From: Arabidopsis thaliana
Taxonomy: Eukaryota > Streptophyta > Magnoliopsida > Brassicales > Brassicaceae
DNA length: 64,000 bases
NCBI RefSeq assembly: GCF_000001735.4
Contig: NC_003070.9
Location: 17,345,971-17,409,970, forward strand
Direction of reading: 5' to 3'
Under the pieces are notes generated by a model that did no database searches, was not told the DNA's origin, and worked only from the letters and a program-made list of their open reading frames with translations. How positions within the stretch are numbered: the stretch's first letter is position 1; every line of letters starts with the position of its first letter. Positions 1 through 12,476 of this stretch are shown here, piece by piece. The position numbers were made by a program, and so were the translations under genes.

Positions 1-1123
1 TTTAATTGATTTTTTTTTGTCTTGATGTAAAATTCTATTATATGAAGTACAATTTTGAAAGTTAGTAACTCACGAGATCATGACACGTGTCAATTTTTTC
101 ACGATCTTAGATTTTTGACACGTGTAAAATAAATTTTCCTTTATTTATTTAGAAAAAGTATTTATAAGGAAATTAAATTTATATATATATACAATTTTAA
201 AAGGTAAAGAAGACAATTATAAGGAAATTATATATCTAATTAAATAAAATACAAAAAAATTATTTTTATGTATTATATCATGCATACATGATGACAAAAA
301 ATAAAATAAAATCATGCATACATATTAAGATCATGCATACGTTGGAAGATCATACATATGTTATATTTATATGTTTACTTAACCAAATCTTTCTCATATT
401 TCTTTCAGGGGTGTTATTGGATTCTAATTTATTTCTTGATGACTTTAATAAAATCATAGAAAGTAGTGTTATTGGATTCTATTTTAAAAAGAATTTTGAT
501 AACTTTAATAAAATCATGAAACTAGATAAATGAAGGATTATAAACTATTGATTGAGAGTTTTTTATAATCTTGTTGATTAGGTTTTTTATAATCTTGTAA
601 AATTTCCTAACCAATCTCTCTATTTTTATGATACTACTTTTTATGACTTTATTTTGTGAATAAAAGTGTAGAAAGCATAAACCAATAATACAATAATTTA
701 ATTGATTAACATTCAAAGATTCTTTTGTTTTAGTTGAATAACATAAAAAAATCAGTGATTTTATTAAAGTATGAATCCAATAACTCCAAATTAATAAAAA
801 AAATTGAAAAGTCTTTTTACAAATCAAAAACTAATAACAAGAAACTTTAATAAAGTTTAATCATATTTTGATTGAATAACACAAATTCTAAATAATATTT
901 AAAGTCATTAAAACACTATTTAAATCCCAAACTAATAATTCTTCTTTAGTAGATATCATCAACTAAAGCGAAATCTTATTTGTCAAAGTCGTCCTATGCG
1001 TTATAACTAAATTGTCGTTTTCATGGTCGAATACACATTATTTAAGCATCTAAACCACCATGTAAGGATATCAAAAACGTGTTTATGAATTCTAAACCAT
1101 AAACTCATCCTCATATCAAAAAC
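1..1123. other. AT-rich intergenic region
   Basis: No gene is supported here. The stretch is AT-rich and has only short chance reading frames. Its last 150 bases or so are the promoter and leader of the defensin-like gene at 1124, and they resemble the bases before the second copy at 3129. Confidence 0.6.
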
Positions 1124-1545
1124 ATGGCGACATTGAAAACAACAATCTTTATCATCTTCATTCTCTATATCTCATGTAAGCTTTCTCTATATATACTACT
1201 ACTACTACTATATATATACCTCTTACATTTTGATTATTCGACCTAAAAGTCCAAATAAAATATGGTATGTGTTTGCAATTAATAGGTACAATGTTTGTAA
1301 ATATCTTTAGAGTTCAAGCCGATGCATCATGCTTGACAACAAAAGAGTGTGTGGTGCGTTGTTCAGACGAAGATGCACAGTGTATTCATGGCGAGTGCCA
1401 TTGTCCGCACCTAAAAGTCGACATTGAGCCGACCAAGGCGATACGGTGCAAGACTGATCTTGATTGTCCTGATCCTCATCAATGCCCTAAATATGATTAT
1501 TATGCATGCCTTAATAATGGAGAATGTACTTGTATCTCTGTTTAA
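1124..1545 (+). CDS. defensin-like (DEFL) secreted peptide, copy A
   Basis: Two exons, 1124-1175 and 1286-1545, with a GT-AG intron that splits a Cys codon. Exon 1 encodes MATLKTTIFIIFILYIS, a hydrophobic signal peptide that runs on into exon 2 (CTMFVNIFRVQA). The mature part is about 75 residues with two cysteine-rich modules, beginning C-LTTKEC-VVRC and CKTDLDC-PDPHQC and each ending in a CxC (CHC, CTC). This is the spacing of plant defensin-like peptides, which are small disulfide-bonded secreted proteins often used in reproduction or defence. The function of this one is unknown. The start was chosen because only this exon supplies a signal peptide; reading the second exon alone from 1267 would lose it. 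A close copy lies 2 kb downstream at 3129, so this is a tandem duplication. It is probably the At1g47317 family (from memory). Confidence 0.85.
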
Positions 1546-1929
1546 GAAACCTTAAACCGTGATTGTTCTGATTCTCATCAATGACCTCAATCTATTCTAA
1601 TATTCTAAACCTTAAAACAGAAAGCTCAAACTATACAAAATATTCAAAGAAAATATTTATAAATAAAATCAAAAATATATTAGAAAATAATAATATTAGA
1701 CAAAAACATCCTCCGGATATCAATAATGTTAAATAACAAAAAGGAGTTGAACACAAACTTTTCTTCAAACAAACTTTAAAACTATGTTAAAATTTTGAAA
1801 ATTTAAAAATATGTATGTAGCATATAATTGATTAAGAAATGAAGAGAAATGAAACTTTAGAAGAAAACTTTATTTACTAAAATATAATTTATCAACTGGC
1901 AAAAGCTTTTTGGGTAAATAAACTTGAAT

Positions 1930-2560
1930 TTCTCATACCTGATTTGAAAGCAAACTATCACAAAATCAGGCATCTTCACTCTTCAGATCTTCTCATACTT
2001 GTCATCTAAGTAAACATCAGACGTGTCACCTAAATAATACAAAACCCCATTGATGCATATCCCTTCACTCTCGCAATCCCATATGTAGAACATGTTATCT
2101 TTCTCCACCTCATTTCTCCTGTTTCAAATGTAAGAATTTGATGACCAAATGGATAAGCTATGAACAATACCATGAATTGCTTGTCAAACCGGATCAAACC
2201 CAAAAAAGCTGAACGCCTATCTGTAACTTTGCAGATAAGGTTAGTTTGCATACCGTCCCATTATAGGGTTACGTAGATATTGTGACAGGCACTCCATAGT
2301 ATTTACCCTTCTCTTTGATCCACATACCATAGGAATAGATCACCAGATGCATAGCCACATGAAATTTGTCGGTCCCTACTAGGATAGTCTGTATTTTGTT
2401 TTGGAGAGAACTTTATATGAAATTTGGCAGCTGATACAAGAAACGAGAACAACAGTGTAGAGGGAAGACCAGCGGCGACGTCTTCTAGGATTTGGAGGAG
2501 GATAGCTTTCTCCCCAAGGTTAAAAGTTTTTTCCAACAACAAGGTTTTTTTTTATCAATC
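1930..2560 (-). pseudogene. F-box associated (FBA) gene fragment
   Basis: The minus strand keeps pieces of the C-terminal FBA domain seen whole in the F-box genes at 8153 and 12477: a block like 'TFETGEMRWRKI', a 'CGYASG' block and an upstream block rich in KFHIKFSP. They lie in different frames with stops between them, and there is no F-box start. The bases at 2000-2060 match the 'GDTSE...CINGV' region of the intact genes. It is a decayed relic of the local F-box family, sitting between the two defensin-like copies. Confidence 0.75.
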
Positions 2561-3128
2561 CTAATTGAGTGTTCTCTCTCTCTTGAGTGTTTCTTTCCAA
2601 GCACCCTGATGATTTAGTGAATAGATTCTCAAAATACTAATTTTCATGCTCAAATTTTGGGTTTTTTAAAATTATGTGCAGTAAAAGTAAAAATTTATTC
2701 CTTCTTTATCCTTATCTAGTTTGGTCATGAGAATATATTTTTTTTTTTTTGGACACAAGATTGGTGAGAATATGTTTGTTATATGATTCCAAATGAAAAA
2801 GATTAATCACGTAGACCTTATATAGATCAATATTAGTTCTATTTTTGGTACAAAATTAGGAATATGACGGAATTATATCAAAAATTACGTTAAATAGTAA
2901 AACAATTTAGGAATATTGTACAAATTCCTCCTAATTTGTTTCCTTAGTAACATCACTAATTATAGCAACAAAAATCTTGTTTGTCAAAGTCGTGTACTAT
3001 GCGTTAAATAAATTGCCATTTTCATGCTCCAAGATACAATATTTACGCACCTAAATCACCATGTAAAGATACCAAAAAACGTGTTTATAAACTCTAAACG
3101 ATAAACTGATCATCCTCACATCAAAAAC

Positions 3129-3543
3129 ATGACGGCATTGAGAAGAACAATCTCCATCATTTTCGTTTTCTATCTCTCATGTTAGCTTCTCACTCAGTCA
3201 CTCTATATACTACATATCTCTTACATTTTGATTAATCGATCTATAAGACCTAATAAAATATGGTATGTGTTTGCAATTAATAGGTACGTTGTTCGTGAAT
3301 ATCTTTGGAGTTCAAGCCAGAAATTTATGCAAGACAGATGAAGATTGTGTGTTGCGATGTCAAGATCCAGGTGCGAACTGTATTCTTGGAATATGCCATT
3401 GTTCGCGCCAACAAGTTGAGACTGAGCTGACCAAGGTGATAAGATGCAAGACTGATCGTGATTGTCCTGATTCTCATCAATGCCCTAAAGATTATTATTA
3501 TGCTTGCCTTAATAATGGAGAATGTACTTGTATCTCTGTTTGA
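3129..3543 (+). CDS. defensin-like (DEFL) secreted peptide, copy B
   Basis: Two exons, 3129-3180 and 3284-3543, matching the structure of the copy at 1124: the same splice phase, the same intron position after a 52-base first exon, and an intron ending in the same TTGCAATTAATAG. The signal peptide starts MTALRRTISIIFVFYLSC. All mature cysteines are kept, and the last 20 residues are nearly unchanged between copies while the first module has diverged (RNLCKTDEDCVLRC against DASCLTTKECVVRC). That suggests two modules under different constraint. Both copies look intact. A truncated LINE has landed about 140 bases after the stop of this copy only. Confidence 0.85.
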
Positions 3544-3685
3544 GAAACCTTAAACCACTCTAACAAATAAAAGAGAAACCTTAAACCATGATTGTTCAGA
3601 TTCTCATCAATGCCCTCTATTCAATATACTAAACCTTTAAATAGAACTAAAGCTCACCCTATATACAATATTCAAAGAAAATAAT

Positions 3686-4259
3686 AGGGTGGGTTAAACC
3701 GCCAGCTGGATGCTTGAAGATTAACACGGATGGTGCGTCACGTGGGAATCCGGGGCTGGCAACCGCTGGAGGAGTGCTACAGGATAATGAGGGGCGATGG
3801 TGTGGCGGTTTCTCTTTGAATATTGGGAGAAGCTCGGCACCAATGGCGGAACTGTGGGGAGCATATTACGGTCTCTACTTAGCTTGGGAGAGGAAATCAT
3901 CACATATAGAGTTGGAAGTAGACTCGGAGATAGTAGTTGGTTTTTTGAAGACAGGGATAAGTGATCATCATCCACTGTCTTTCCTGGTACGTTTGTGCCA
4001 TGGCTTCATATCGAAAGATTGGAGAGTCCGAATTTTTCACGTGTATAGGGAAGCTAATCGTTTTGCTGATGGATTAGCGAACTATGTTTTTTCTTTACCA
4101 CTTGGGTTTCATTTTGTTCCGAATGTTGTTGATTTATTTTGGAAAGAGGATAACCTTGGGGTAACATGTCCAAGGCAAATCCCAGTCCATTAGGTTTGTT
4201 TTCTTAAGTTACTTTGAATAGAACGGGAGGCTCCGCGGCCCGATCGCTTACCAAAAAAA
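3686..4259 (+). mobile_element. 5'-truncated LINE (L1-like) 3' end with RNase H domain
   Basis: An open RNase H (RVT_3-type) domain is read from about 3714 to 4193. It has the first catalytic Asp in 'INTDGASRGNPG', the 'MAELWGAYYGL' helix with the acidic residue, 'LEVDSE', and a C-terminal 'REANRFADGLANYVFSLPLGF' block that is typical of plant LINE ORF2 ends. The body ends in a short A run. It is flanked by a near-perfect 19-base direct repeat (3667-3685 and 4260-4278, one mismatch, containing AATATTCAAA) that is a target-site duplication. The defensin copy A flank, near 1640, still shows the uninterrupted site. The insertion is therefore younger than the tandem duplication of the defensin genes. 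Confidence 0.9.
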
Positions 4260-4278
4260 AATATTCAAAAAAAATAAT

Positions 4279-5178
4279 TATAAATATAAAAATCAAAAAA
4301 TATATTATAAAATCAGAACGTTAAACAGAAACATCCATGTGAAAATCAATATAATGTTAAATCATAAATAGAAGTTAAACATAAATATTCATTCAAAAAA
4401 ATATAAATCTTTATAACTATGTATATGAAGTCCAAAAATATAAATCTTTATAATTATGTATATGAAAAAGTTGAAGAAAAGTGTAAACGAATGAAGCCTT
4501 TTAAATCAGTAAATGGCTTCATTTTTTTCTCTCCCTTGTTGAACATTTGTGCATGTTTATTTGGTTTGAGTTATGTGTAATTTTTTTGTCCTTTATGTAG
4601 CACTCAGTTTCAGTTTCGGTTAAGACCTATTTCAATCTATACAATTTTTGTCATACTTTTTTTACACCAACTTTGATACTCTTAACATGAACGTGTTTTG
4701 GTGTGGCAAATTTTTATTCCCATCATATCGATCTCTAATTTGTTTAACAAAAATTAATAAGAAACTTTTATTCGACCTAATTTTTACTAGCACGGAACAA
4801 ATTTATATATATGCACTTGGAATGACGTAATTGAATATATGAATGGAAGTTAGGATACCAAAATAACTATGTAGTATTTGAATCTTACTAGCTCACTCGA
4901 TGAGAATGGAAGTAGGGGTACCAAAATAAAAAATTTGGTCCACCACAACCAGATTGGTAAAATTCGACCGGACATTTATTCCGGTTAGATCTCAAAAACA
5001 ATATTAAATAAATACCCAATAAGGAAAGTCGAAATTAATGCGTTTGATAAAAGATGATCGTCTGAATTAGATACGCACTAAAACATCAAAGAGTCACTCT
5101 AAACTCATCTCTCTCGCCGAATTCTCCCCAACAATTTCCGCCGGAAACAAATTCTCAGATTCCGGTAACTCTAAAACT
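4279..5178. other. intergenic region and promoter of the DUF21/CBS gene
   Basis: The first 350 bases continue the 3' flank shared by the two defensin-like copies. After that the stretch is AT-rich, with no supported gene. From about 5080 it becomes CT-rich (CATCTCTCTCGCCG) and is probably the 5' leader of the gene starting at 5179. Confidence 0.5.
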
Positions 5179-7769
5179 ATGTCATCGGATATTCCGTGCT
5201 GCGGAACCACGTTCTCGCTCTACGTCGTGATAATCATAGCTCTTGTAGCGTTCGCTGGCTTGATGGCTGGTTTAACTCTTGGTCTCATGTCTCTCGGTTT
5301 AGTCGACCTCGAAGTTCTCATCAAATCTGGCCGTCCTCAAGATCGAATCAACGCCGGTGAGTGCTTCAACTTGATGACGATTCTGTTGAATTTTGAAGAT
5401 TCTGTTCTTTAGCTGATTTTATGATTTTTAATTGTACATAGCAATTGAAGAACATGTGTATTTGATTGTTAGGTAAGATATTTCCAGTAGTGAAGAATCA
5501 GCATCTGTTGCTATGTACACTTTTGATCGGAAACTCTATGGCTATGGAGGTGATACTTGATTTTTTGGTTTCTATGTATTTGAAGCAGAGACTTGTATAT
5601 ATAATGGTGTTGATGATCTCTTTTTATTGTAGGCTTTACCAATATTTTTGGATAAAATTGTGCCTCCTTGGTTAGCTATTCTTCTTTCAGTGACTCTTAT
5701 ACTGGTGTTTGGAGAGGTTTTATATCTGTTACCTATAGTTTTGATATACTTTTGTTTTCCATTTTTACAGTTTGTGATTATAGTTTCTCTGCTGTTGAGT
5801 ATCTGCAGATAATGCCACAAGCAGTTTGTACTCGATACGGGCTTAAGGTTGGAGCGATAATGGCTCCTTTTGTTCGTGTTCTTCTTGTACTGTTCTTCCC
5901 AATTTCATATCCAATCAGTAAGGTAGAGAGTCAGATTTTCTGTTTTGAAAAATCAGCTTGTGTAATCCCTTTTCTGGCTTGATTGAAATGCTCGGCTAAA
6001 TCTTGATGTTTCTCTGTTTTGGTAAACATTGTTGCTTCAGGTTCTTGATTGGATGTTGGGTAAGGGACATGGAGTTCTTTTACGGAGAGCAGAGCTAAAG
6101 ACATTTGTGAATTTCCATGGAAATGAGGTATGCAGCTAGTGATGTTTGCTATGACCTTGGAATTGAAAACTGAAGCTGTGTTGTCCTCCATATTAAATAG
6201 TTCCAGATGTGTCGCTGAACCGTTGTGTCTCTTAGAGCCAACTTTTCTGACAGACTTTTGTATATAATTCTTGTTTACTAGGCTGGGAAAGGTGGAGATC
6301 TAACAACCGATGAGACTTCAATCATCACAGGTGCACTTGAATTAACTGAAAAGACGGCAAAAGATGCAATGACTCCCATATCGAATGCATTTTCCCTTGA
6401 GCTTGATACACCTCTTAATTTGTGGGTTCTTTTTTTTTTGTTTTGCTTCCATCATCTTCTATTTACTCTTATTCAGTTTACTTAAATATTTTGACCTTAT
6501 AATCTGCTTTCATCCACAATACAGGGAAACTTTAAATACAATTATGTCAGTTGGTCATAGCAGAGTTCCAGTTTATTTCAGAAATCCCACACATATAATT
6601 GGGCTCATTCTGGTACCTATCTTTCATATGGACTTTGTTTTTGTATTGTCTAGCTTCACAGCATGTAATGTCCCCTTTTGCTGATGCAGGTTAAAAATCT
6701 ATTGGCAGTTGATGCCAGAAAGGAAGTTCCTCTGAGAAAAATGTCCATGAGAAAAATTCCACGGTAAATGACTCTCTAAAGCTAACTTTCTTTCTTTACG
6801 ACCAGGATTTAATGCATACACAGAGTTCATGTTTATACTATTTATTTCCTCCAGTGTCTCTGAGACCATGCCACTATATGATATCTTAAACGAGTTCCAG
6901 AAGGGTCACAGTCACATAGCAGTTGTTTACAAGGATCTTGACGAGCAGGAGCAATCTCCCGAAACAAGTGAAAATGGTATTGAGCGCAGAAAAAACAAGA
7001 AAACGAAAGACGAACTTTTTAAGGACAGTTGTAGGAAACCAAAAGCTCAGTTTGAGGTATCGGAGAAGGAAGGTGTGTCTCGGCATAACTTAGCGACGTT
7101 CCATAAATAAACATGAGAACACATGTTAGCCTAATTTTCTTTGGAATTGTAGTATTCAAAATTGAAACCGGAGATGCAAAATCCGGCAAGAGTGAGAACG
7201 GTGAGGAGCAGCAAGGGTCAGGGAAAACAAGTCTATTGGCTGCTCCAGCTAAGAAGCGACATAGAGGCTGTTCGTTCTGCATTTTGGACATTGAGAATAC
7301 TCCCATACCTGATTTTCCTACCAATGAGGAGGTTGTAGGAGTTATCACCATGGAGGATGTTATCGAAGAGCTTCTTCAGGTAACTCAAACCGAAGCATGA
7401 GCATCTGCTTTAGTTATTAGCATTAGAGAAGTAAAGAATCATAGGCATTCTTTTTTTGCTCTGATTTTTCAGGAAGAGATCCTTGACGAAACCGATGAGT
7501 ATGTGAACATCCACAACAGGATAAGAGTCAACATGCATGCTTCTCCAGAGAATCTACCAAGCGTGATAACCTCAATCACGCAATCATCATCGGGTTCCAC
7601 TAGTCCCAACCAAACATCTCATATGGCCACACCAGATTCAAGTCCTACAACAAAACCATCAAATTCAAGTCCTACAAGAAAACCTTCAGTATCGAGTCCT
7701 ACGAGAGAGCCTTCAGATTCTTCACACTCCATGGCTCCAAAACATGAAGAGTCCACCCAAACTTTATGA
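5179..7769 (+). CDS. CBSDUF7: DUF21 and CBS-domain membrane protein (At1g47330, CNNM/CorC-like)
   Basis: Eleven exons (5179-5356, 5473-5549, 5633-5716, 5809-5922, 6041-6127, 6282-6421, 6525-6612, 6690-6763, 6855-7072, 7153-7379, 7473-7769) give 527 residues, the length I recall for At1g47330. The N-terminal DUF21 part, about residues 5-180, has hydrophobic segments ([78 protein letters not shown]). A CBS pair follows: '[18 protein letters not shown]' up to 'GHSRVPVY...IIGLILVKNLL', then '[23 protein letters not shown]'. The Ser/Pro/Thr-rich tail contains five SSPT/STSP-like repeats. The family is related to CNNM/CorC proteins linked to Mg2+ or metal handling at membranes; the transported substrate in plants is not established. 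All splice sites are GT-AG and the frame is whole, so the gene looks functional. Confidence 0.95.
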
Positions 7770-8152
7770 TGATCATATATGAGTGAAGATAGATTAGCTA
7801 TGTATCCTTAAAAGATGACTTCTTTAACAGAATCGTTTGTGTGTTTGAGATTAAGACTGGTTAATAGTTTCTTTGTAATGAAAAGGATGGATCTTTTACC
7901 AAAAGAAAGAAAAAAAGCTAATACTAAACTACAAAAGTTCTTCTTGGTGGTAACATTCTACTTTAACAAAACAAAGAAACGACAGAGCCTTTTGGCCAGA
8001 CAGAGTTACTGCAATCTCTGCTACAAGACACTCATAGATAATTACTGATTTAGTACTTATGAGAGACAGAATTTACCAGCTAAACTTCACTTCACAACTA
8101 AAGAACGTAACCTCATAGATAAGCACCAAAAGACATGACCATTGCTTTTACC
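7770..8152. other. convergent intergenic region
   Basis: These 383 bases lie between the stops of two genes that face each other. I see only 3' untranslated sequence and AT-rich spacer, and no further gene. Confidence 0.6.
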
Positions 8153-10524
8153 CTAACTCCATTGATCTTCTTCTTCTTTTTCTTGATCTTCATCTTCATC
8201 TTCTTCTTCTTCCTCTTCCCATTCTATCTTCGCATTTGGACCATCATAGATTTTGGACTTCAGCAGCTTTGGTTCGTCAACATTCAGATACTCAACATGG
8301 TCAGCAAAACGGTAGAAACTACTGCAATCATCTACAAAGACGCGGACTCTGCTACGCCTGTCGAATGTTCCATGGTGTTCTTCAAAGCCTTGAATTTCAG
8401 TACATTGGAGTGTGTTCCTTTCGGGATTGTAGTAGAACACATAAAACGGTTGTTTAGACGTGAAATCAGCCATTGACAGAACAATCTCACCCGCAGCACT
8501 CACTCCAACAATGGAAACGTAATGAGCCGAGAATTTCTCATCCTTCAACTTGTAGGCATACTTTGACCACTCTATTTTCTCCTTGTCCTCTAGAACCCAC
8601 AGACGCAACTCAATAGCATCATCAGTGTAATCATCACAAAAAACCAAACCCAACTTTCCCTTGTAGTTTATCACTTCACAATAGCTTCCAGGGTAAATAA
8701 AGCTGAATGTCTCAGACCTCACATCAAAGCAAACAACCACAAAAGCAGTCATAAACTCAGACGTATCGCCTAAGTAATACATGACCCCATTGATACATAT
8801 CCCATCACTCACAATGTCATGTTTTACAGAACATTCTATCTTTCTCCAACTCATTTCTCCAGTTCCAAATGTTAGAACTGTATGATGATCAGGACCAGAA
8901 GGGTAAGCCATGAACAACACCTTGTACTGCTTCTCAATCGGATCAAACCCGAAAAAGCTAAACGCCTTTCTATACCTTTCCAGAAAAGGCAAGCTCGCAT
9001 ACCGTCCTGTTAAAGGGTTGCATATCACAGGCACTCCATCGTAATCGTGCTCGTTGATCCACATACCATAGAAATACATCAAACCAGAGGCATAGCCAAA
9101 TGAAAACCGTCGGTCATGACGAGGATAGATCAGCATACCATCTGGAGGGAACTTCATGTGAAATTCAGGGGTTACTACAACAGACGACGAAGAAGACTTC
9201 TCATATGGAGTCAGACGCTGAGGCAACGAGAACAAGCTCCACTGATTATGTTTTTCGATGGCGAATAAGAGACGCGGCTGAGCAGATGAGGACCTGGTCA
9301 GGAACAACTCTCTGAAATGTGGACAACTAAGCATTGATGCCCATTGCTTCGACACACAATGAAACCTCTTAACTGACTTTGCAGGCAATCTCTTCAAAAT
9401 CTCGAGGATGAGTTCTTTCGGGAGGGAAACTGAAACCATGAACGTTCTGTTTGCTGATCCTACACAGAGAGAGAGAGAGATGTTAAAACTTATATTAAGA
9501 ACTAGAGAAATTGTAACTGAAAAACAACCCTTAAGAGAGCTATAGCAAAACGAGAGCATTTCAAACGAAAAATCAAAACTTTAGCTAGCTACAATAACCA
9601 AAAATCATGACTTTAAACAATAATCAAAACTTTAGATAGCTACAATAAACAAAAATCAAAACTTTAAGAAGCAGAAGACCATTTACTCTAGGTAGCTACA
9701 ATAACCAAATATCGTAACTTTAATATCTACAATCAAAACTTTAGCTAGCTATCATAACCAAAAATCAAAACTTTAACCAAAAATCATATCTTCAGGAAGC
9801 TACAATAACCAAAAATCAAAACTTTAGCTAAAAATCAAAACTTTAGCTAAAAATCAAAACTTTAACCAAAAATCATAACTTCAGGAAGCTACAATAACCA
9901 AAAATCAAAACTTTAGCCAAAAATCAAAACTTTAGCTAGCTAAAGTAATTAAAAATCAAAACTTTAACAAAAAATCATAACTTCAGGAAGCTACAATAGC
10001 CAAAAATAAAAACTTTAGAGAGCTACAATAACCAAAAATCAAAACTTTAGGTAGCTATAATAACCAAAATCCACAACCAAAGCTAGAGACAATGACCGTG
10101 TTTGAGAACATTTTGGATTTCTCCGTAAATCAAACACCTTACTAAAGTTTTGTTTGTGAAGCTGAAAACGATACAAGTGAACCTATAACGTGAATGTAAC
10201 AGAGACAAAACCTGAACTCTCAAACATAAATCCTAGAAGAAAATAGCAAAAGTAAATAGAGAGAAGAATCCAAAAGAAGAGATTTTTTTGTGAAGAATGT
10301 AACAGAGACATAAATTTGAACTGAAAATTCAATTCGGAAACATAAACCTTAGAAAAAACCGCAAAAGGTAAAAGAGAGAATCCAAAAGAAGAGTTTTTTT
10401 TTTGTTTTTCTTCACCAAATGAGAGAAATGTAGAGAATTTTTAAAACTCACCGACGAGATCAACGGCGGCGAAGGATGAACAACGGCGACGTTTTGGAGA
10501 GTTTGGAGCAGTTTTCTTTAGCAT
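8153..10524 (-). CDS. F-box protein with FBA_3 domain (At1g47340-like)
   Basis: Two exons, 10452-10524 (MLKKTAPNSPKRRR...) and 8153-9459, joined across a 992-base intron, give 459 residues, the length I recall for At1g47340. The basic N-terminus is followed by an F-box, about residues 34-75 (LPKELILEILKRLPAKSVKR, then [12 protein letters not shown]), and an F-box-associated domain (CNPLTGRYASLP; FGFDPIEKQYKVLF; GEMSWRKI; CINGVMYYLG). The tail is strongly acidic (runs of Glu and Asp). Such proteins act as the substrate-binding part of SCF ubiquitin ligases; the target is unknown. An ATG at residue 32 inside exon 2 could serve as an alternative start. The upstream exon is preferred because its splice phase joins cleanly. 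Paralogues, one of them broken, lie at 12477 and in fragments near 2000 and 24300. Confidence 0.9.
9560..10085. repeat. short-unit tandem repeat inside the F-box intron
   Basis: A unit of about 30-35 bases, built from 'AGCTACAATAACCAAAAATC' and 'AAAACTTTAG', occurs at least a dozen times with variation and some internal duplication. It lies wholly inside the first intron of the F-box gene at 8153. It is a satellite-like array and has no coding sense. Confidence 0.85.
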
Positions 10525-12476
10525 TATTTATTTTTTTTATCAGAGTTTTTTTTAGCATTATTGTGACAACTGACAAGTTTTTTTTTTTTTTTTCTCTTGT
10601 CATCAATTAAAATATATGTAAGAAAAGAAAGTTACATGAAAAATGGGCCACTTCAAACAACTTTCAAGCCCAAAGTAAAGGTCAGCAGAATTTGGAGCCC
10701 AATAAGTGTTAACTAAGTCCATAAACTGAAGGATCAGTGAATTATTTCAAATGGAAATGAAAGAGAAAGACAAATTTCAACACGAGAGAAATTGAAAACA
10801 CAAAATCAGGAGAACGAATTTCGGAAACTGAATTGTATAATTGAAAAAACATTGTGTGAAATAACATTCGTTTTGGTAATTATATATTCTTACATAGAAC
10901 TCATCGACCATTTAAAAAGATAAAAGGCGGGTTAACCTAAAATTCTTATAACAAATTTAAAAGAGGAAATTAGAAGCTTTAAAATAAATTAAAAGCCCAT
11001 AAATATTTTTCTTACTCCACTTTTCACTCCAAATACCATTTTAAAATAAAATCTTCTACAATTTCACTCTATTATCATTCTAATGTAATGAATAAGAGTA
11101 CTTTTATATTTGAAGTAAACATATTTTGTATTTTAATTTGAGTATAATAAATGCAGATAAGCACAAAAGGAAAAAACAAACTAAAAAAAAAAAGGTTTTG
11201 TTACATGTAAAATGGGCAAGTTCAAACAACTTTTTCTTTTTTTTGCTAAATTGTAAATATTTCATAGATAATGAAAACAGGTTAGATTACAATCAATACA
11301 CATGAAGTAATTAAACCAATTTTCGGTCCATCTACTCAACCAGGCAATGAAGCTATTGGAACAAGATGAAGCGATGACGTTTCTATTGTCTTTCCCGGAT
11401 GATTTACGAAAGAAGAAGGGCCATTGCAGATAGTAAAACACCTTTATACGACATACACTTAGCCTTAGAAACCTTTCGCATGAGACCCGAGACCAAGCCG
11501 TCAACGGTGAAACTCCAAATCATCGACCATGTACTATCCTTGCGTCATGTGGGATCGATTTTTTGTTTCAGTCCATGAGCTTTCCCAGAAACAAAACCTC
11601 ACATGCTAAATTATGTTAAAAGTACAAGCTCCCTCTACCAAGTTCATTCCCGAAGTCAGTAGTGTAGAGCAAAATAAAGCCGCACCTCAAGTTGTTAGCC
11701 CTACTAGTCCTCTAAAGCACAATCAAGCCGCAAGAAAGAGGCGAGAACACAAGGCAAAGCAATCTTCAAACAAGAGCACTTACAACAGGAAGCCACAACA
11801 GAGAACATGCCTTGAACTAAACCAAAGAATTGATATACTTGCAGAGTTCTTAAAAGGAGAGGAGAGATAGCTACAACCGATAACTGAAACCTCAACTTAT
11901 CAAACACCACAGTAGCTACACAAAAGAGCAACAGACTCGACGAGGGAACTTGACCAGCCACGAGAAACACGCTCAACAATAAGGTCAGCAGAATTTTAAG
12001 CTCAATAAACTATTGAACCTTGTCTTTGAGTACAATGATAAGGTCAGCAGAATTTTTTTTTTTTTTTTTTTCCACCTAAATATTAATGATTTTTTTTTTT
12101 TGGACAAAAGAAATAATAATGATTAAATTACAATTTTACTATGAGACCACTCAAACTTTATGATATACTATGAGTTCGTTTATAAATTTTTAAAAGATAA
12201 AAGATTCGTTACTTTGGTTAAGGTTTTGGTGTTTGAGATTAAGACTTCGTCATGATTACTTTTAACGTAAGGAAACGGATCGGATAGATCTTTTACCAAA
12301 AGAGAAAATTAAAACGAAAAAAACTAATACAAAACTACAGTCTTATAGATCCAGAATTGAAGTGATATGAATTTTAAAAGAAAATTTGATTTGTGAAAAT
12401 AGTTATGAAAACAAAAGAGCATAAAACTCATAGATAAGAGAACAAATTGACATCTAGCTAACTCCAATAATCGTCT
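10525..12476. other. intergenic region with a duplicated block and a probable insertion
   Basis: No host gene is supported. A block reading GTTACATG[A/T]AAAATGGGC then TTCAAACAACTTT occurs near 10632 and again near 11203. A second block, AAGGTCAGCAGAATTT, is close behind the first copy (10678), but in the second copy it follows only at about 11979, with about 745 bases of unrelated sequence between. That sequence begins with a T-rich run and is probably an inserted element of unknown family. A third AAGGTCAGCAGAATTT lies at 12040. A frame at 11613-11870 (Lys/Arg/Gln-rich, no domain) is not convincing. Confidence 0.4.

Noticed and set aside
8135-8476. Plus-strand frame with a long Phe/Leu run.
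   Set aside because: It is the complement of the acidic Glu/Asp tail of the F-box gene on the minus strand.
11613-11870. An 85-residue basic, Gln-rich frame.
   Set aside because: No domain and no splice or promoter context, and it lies in a probable inserted element.
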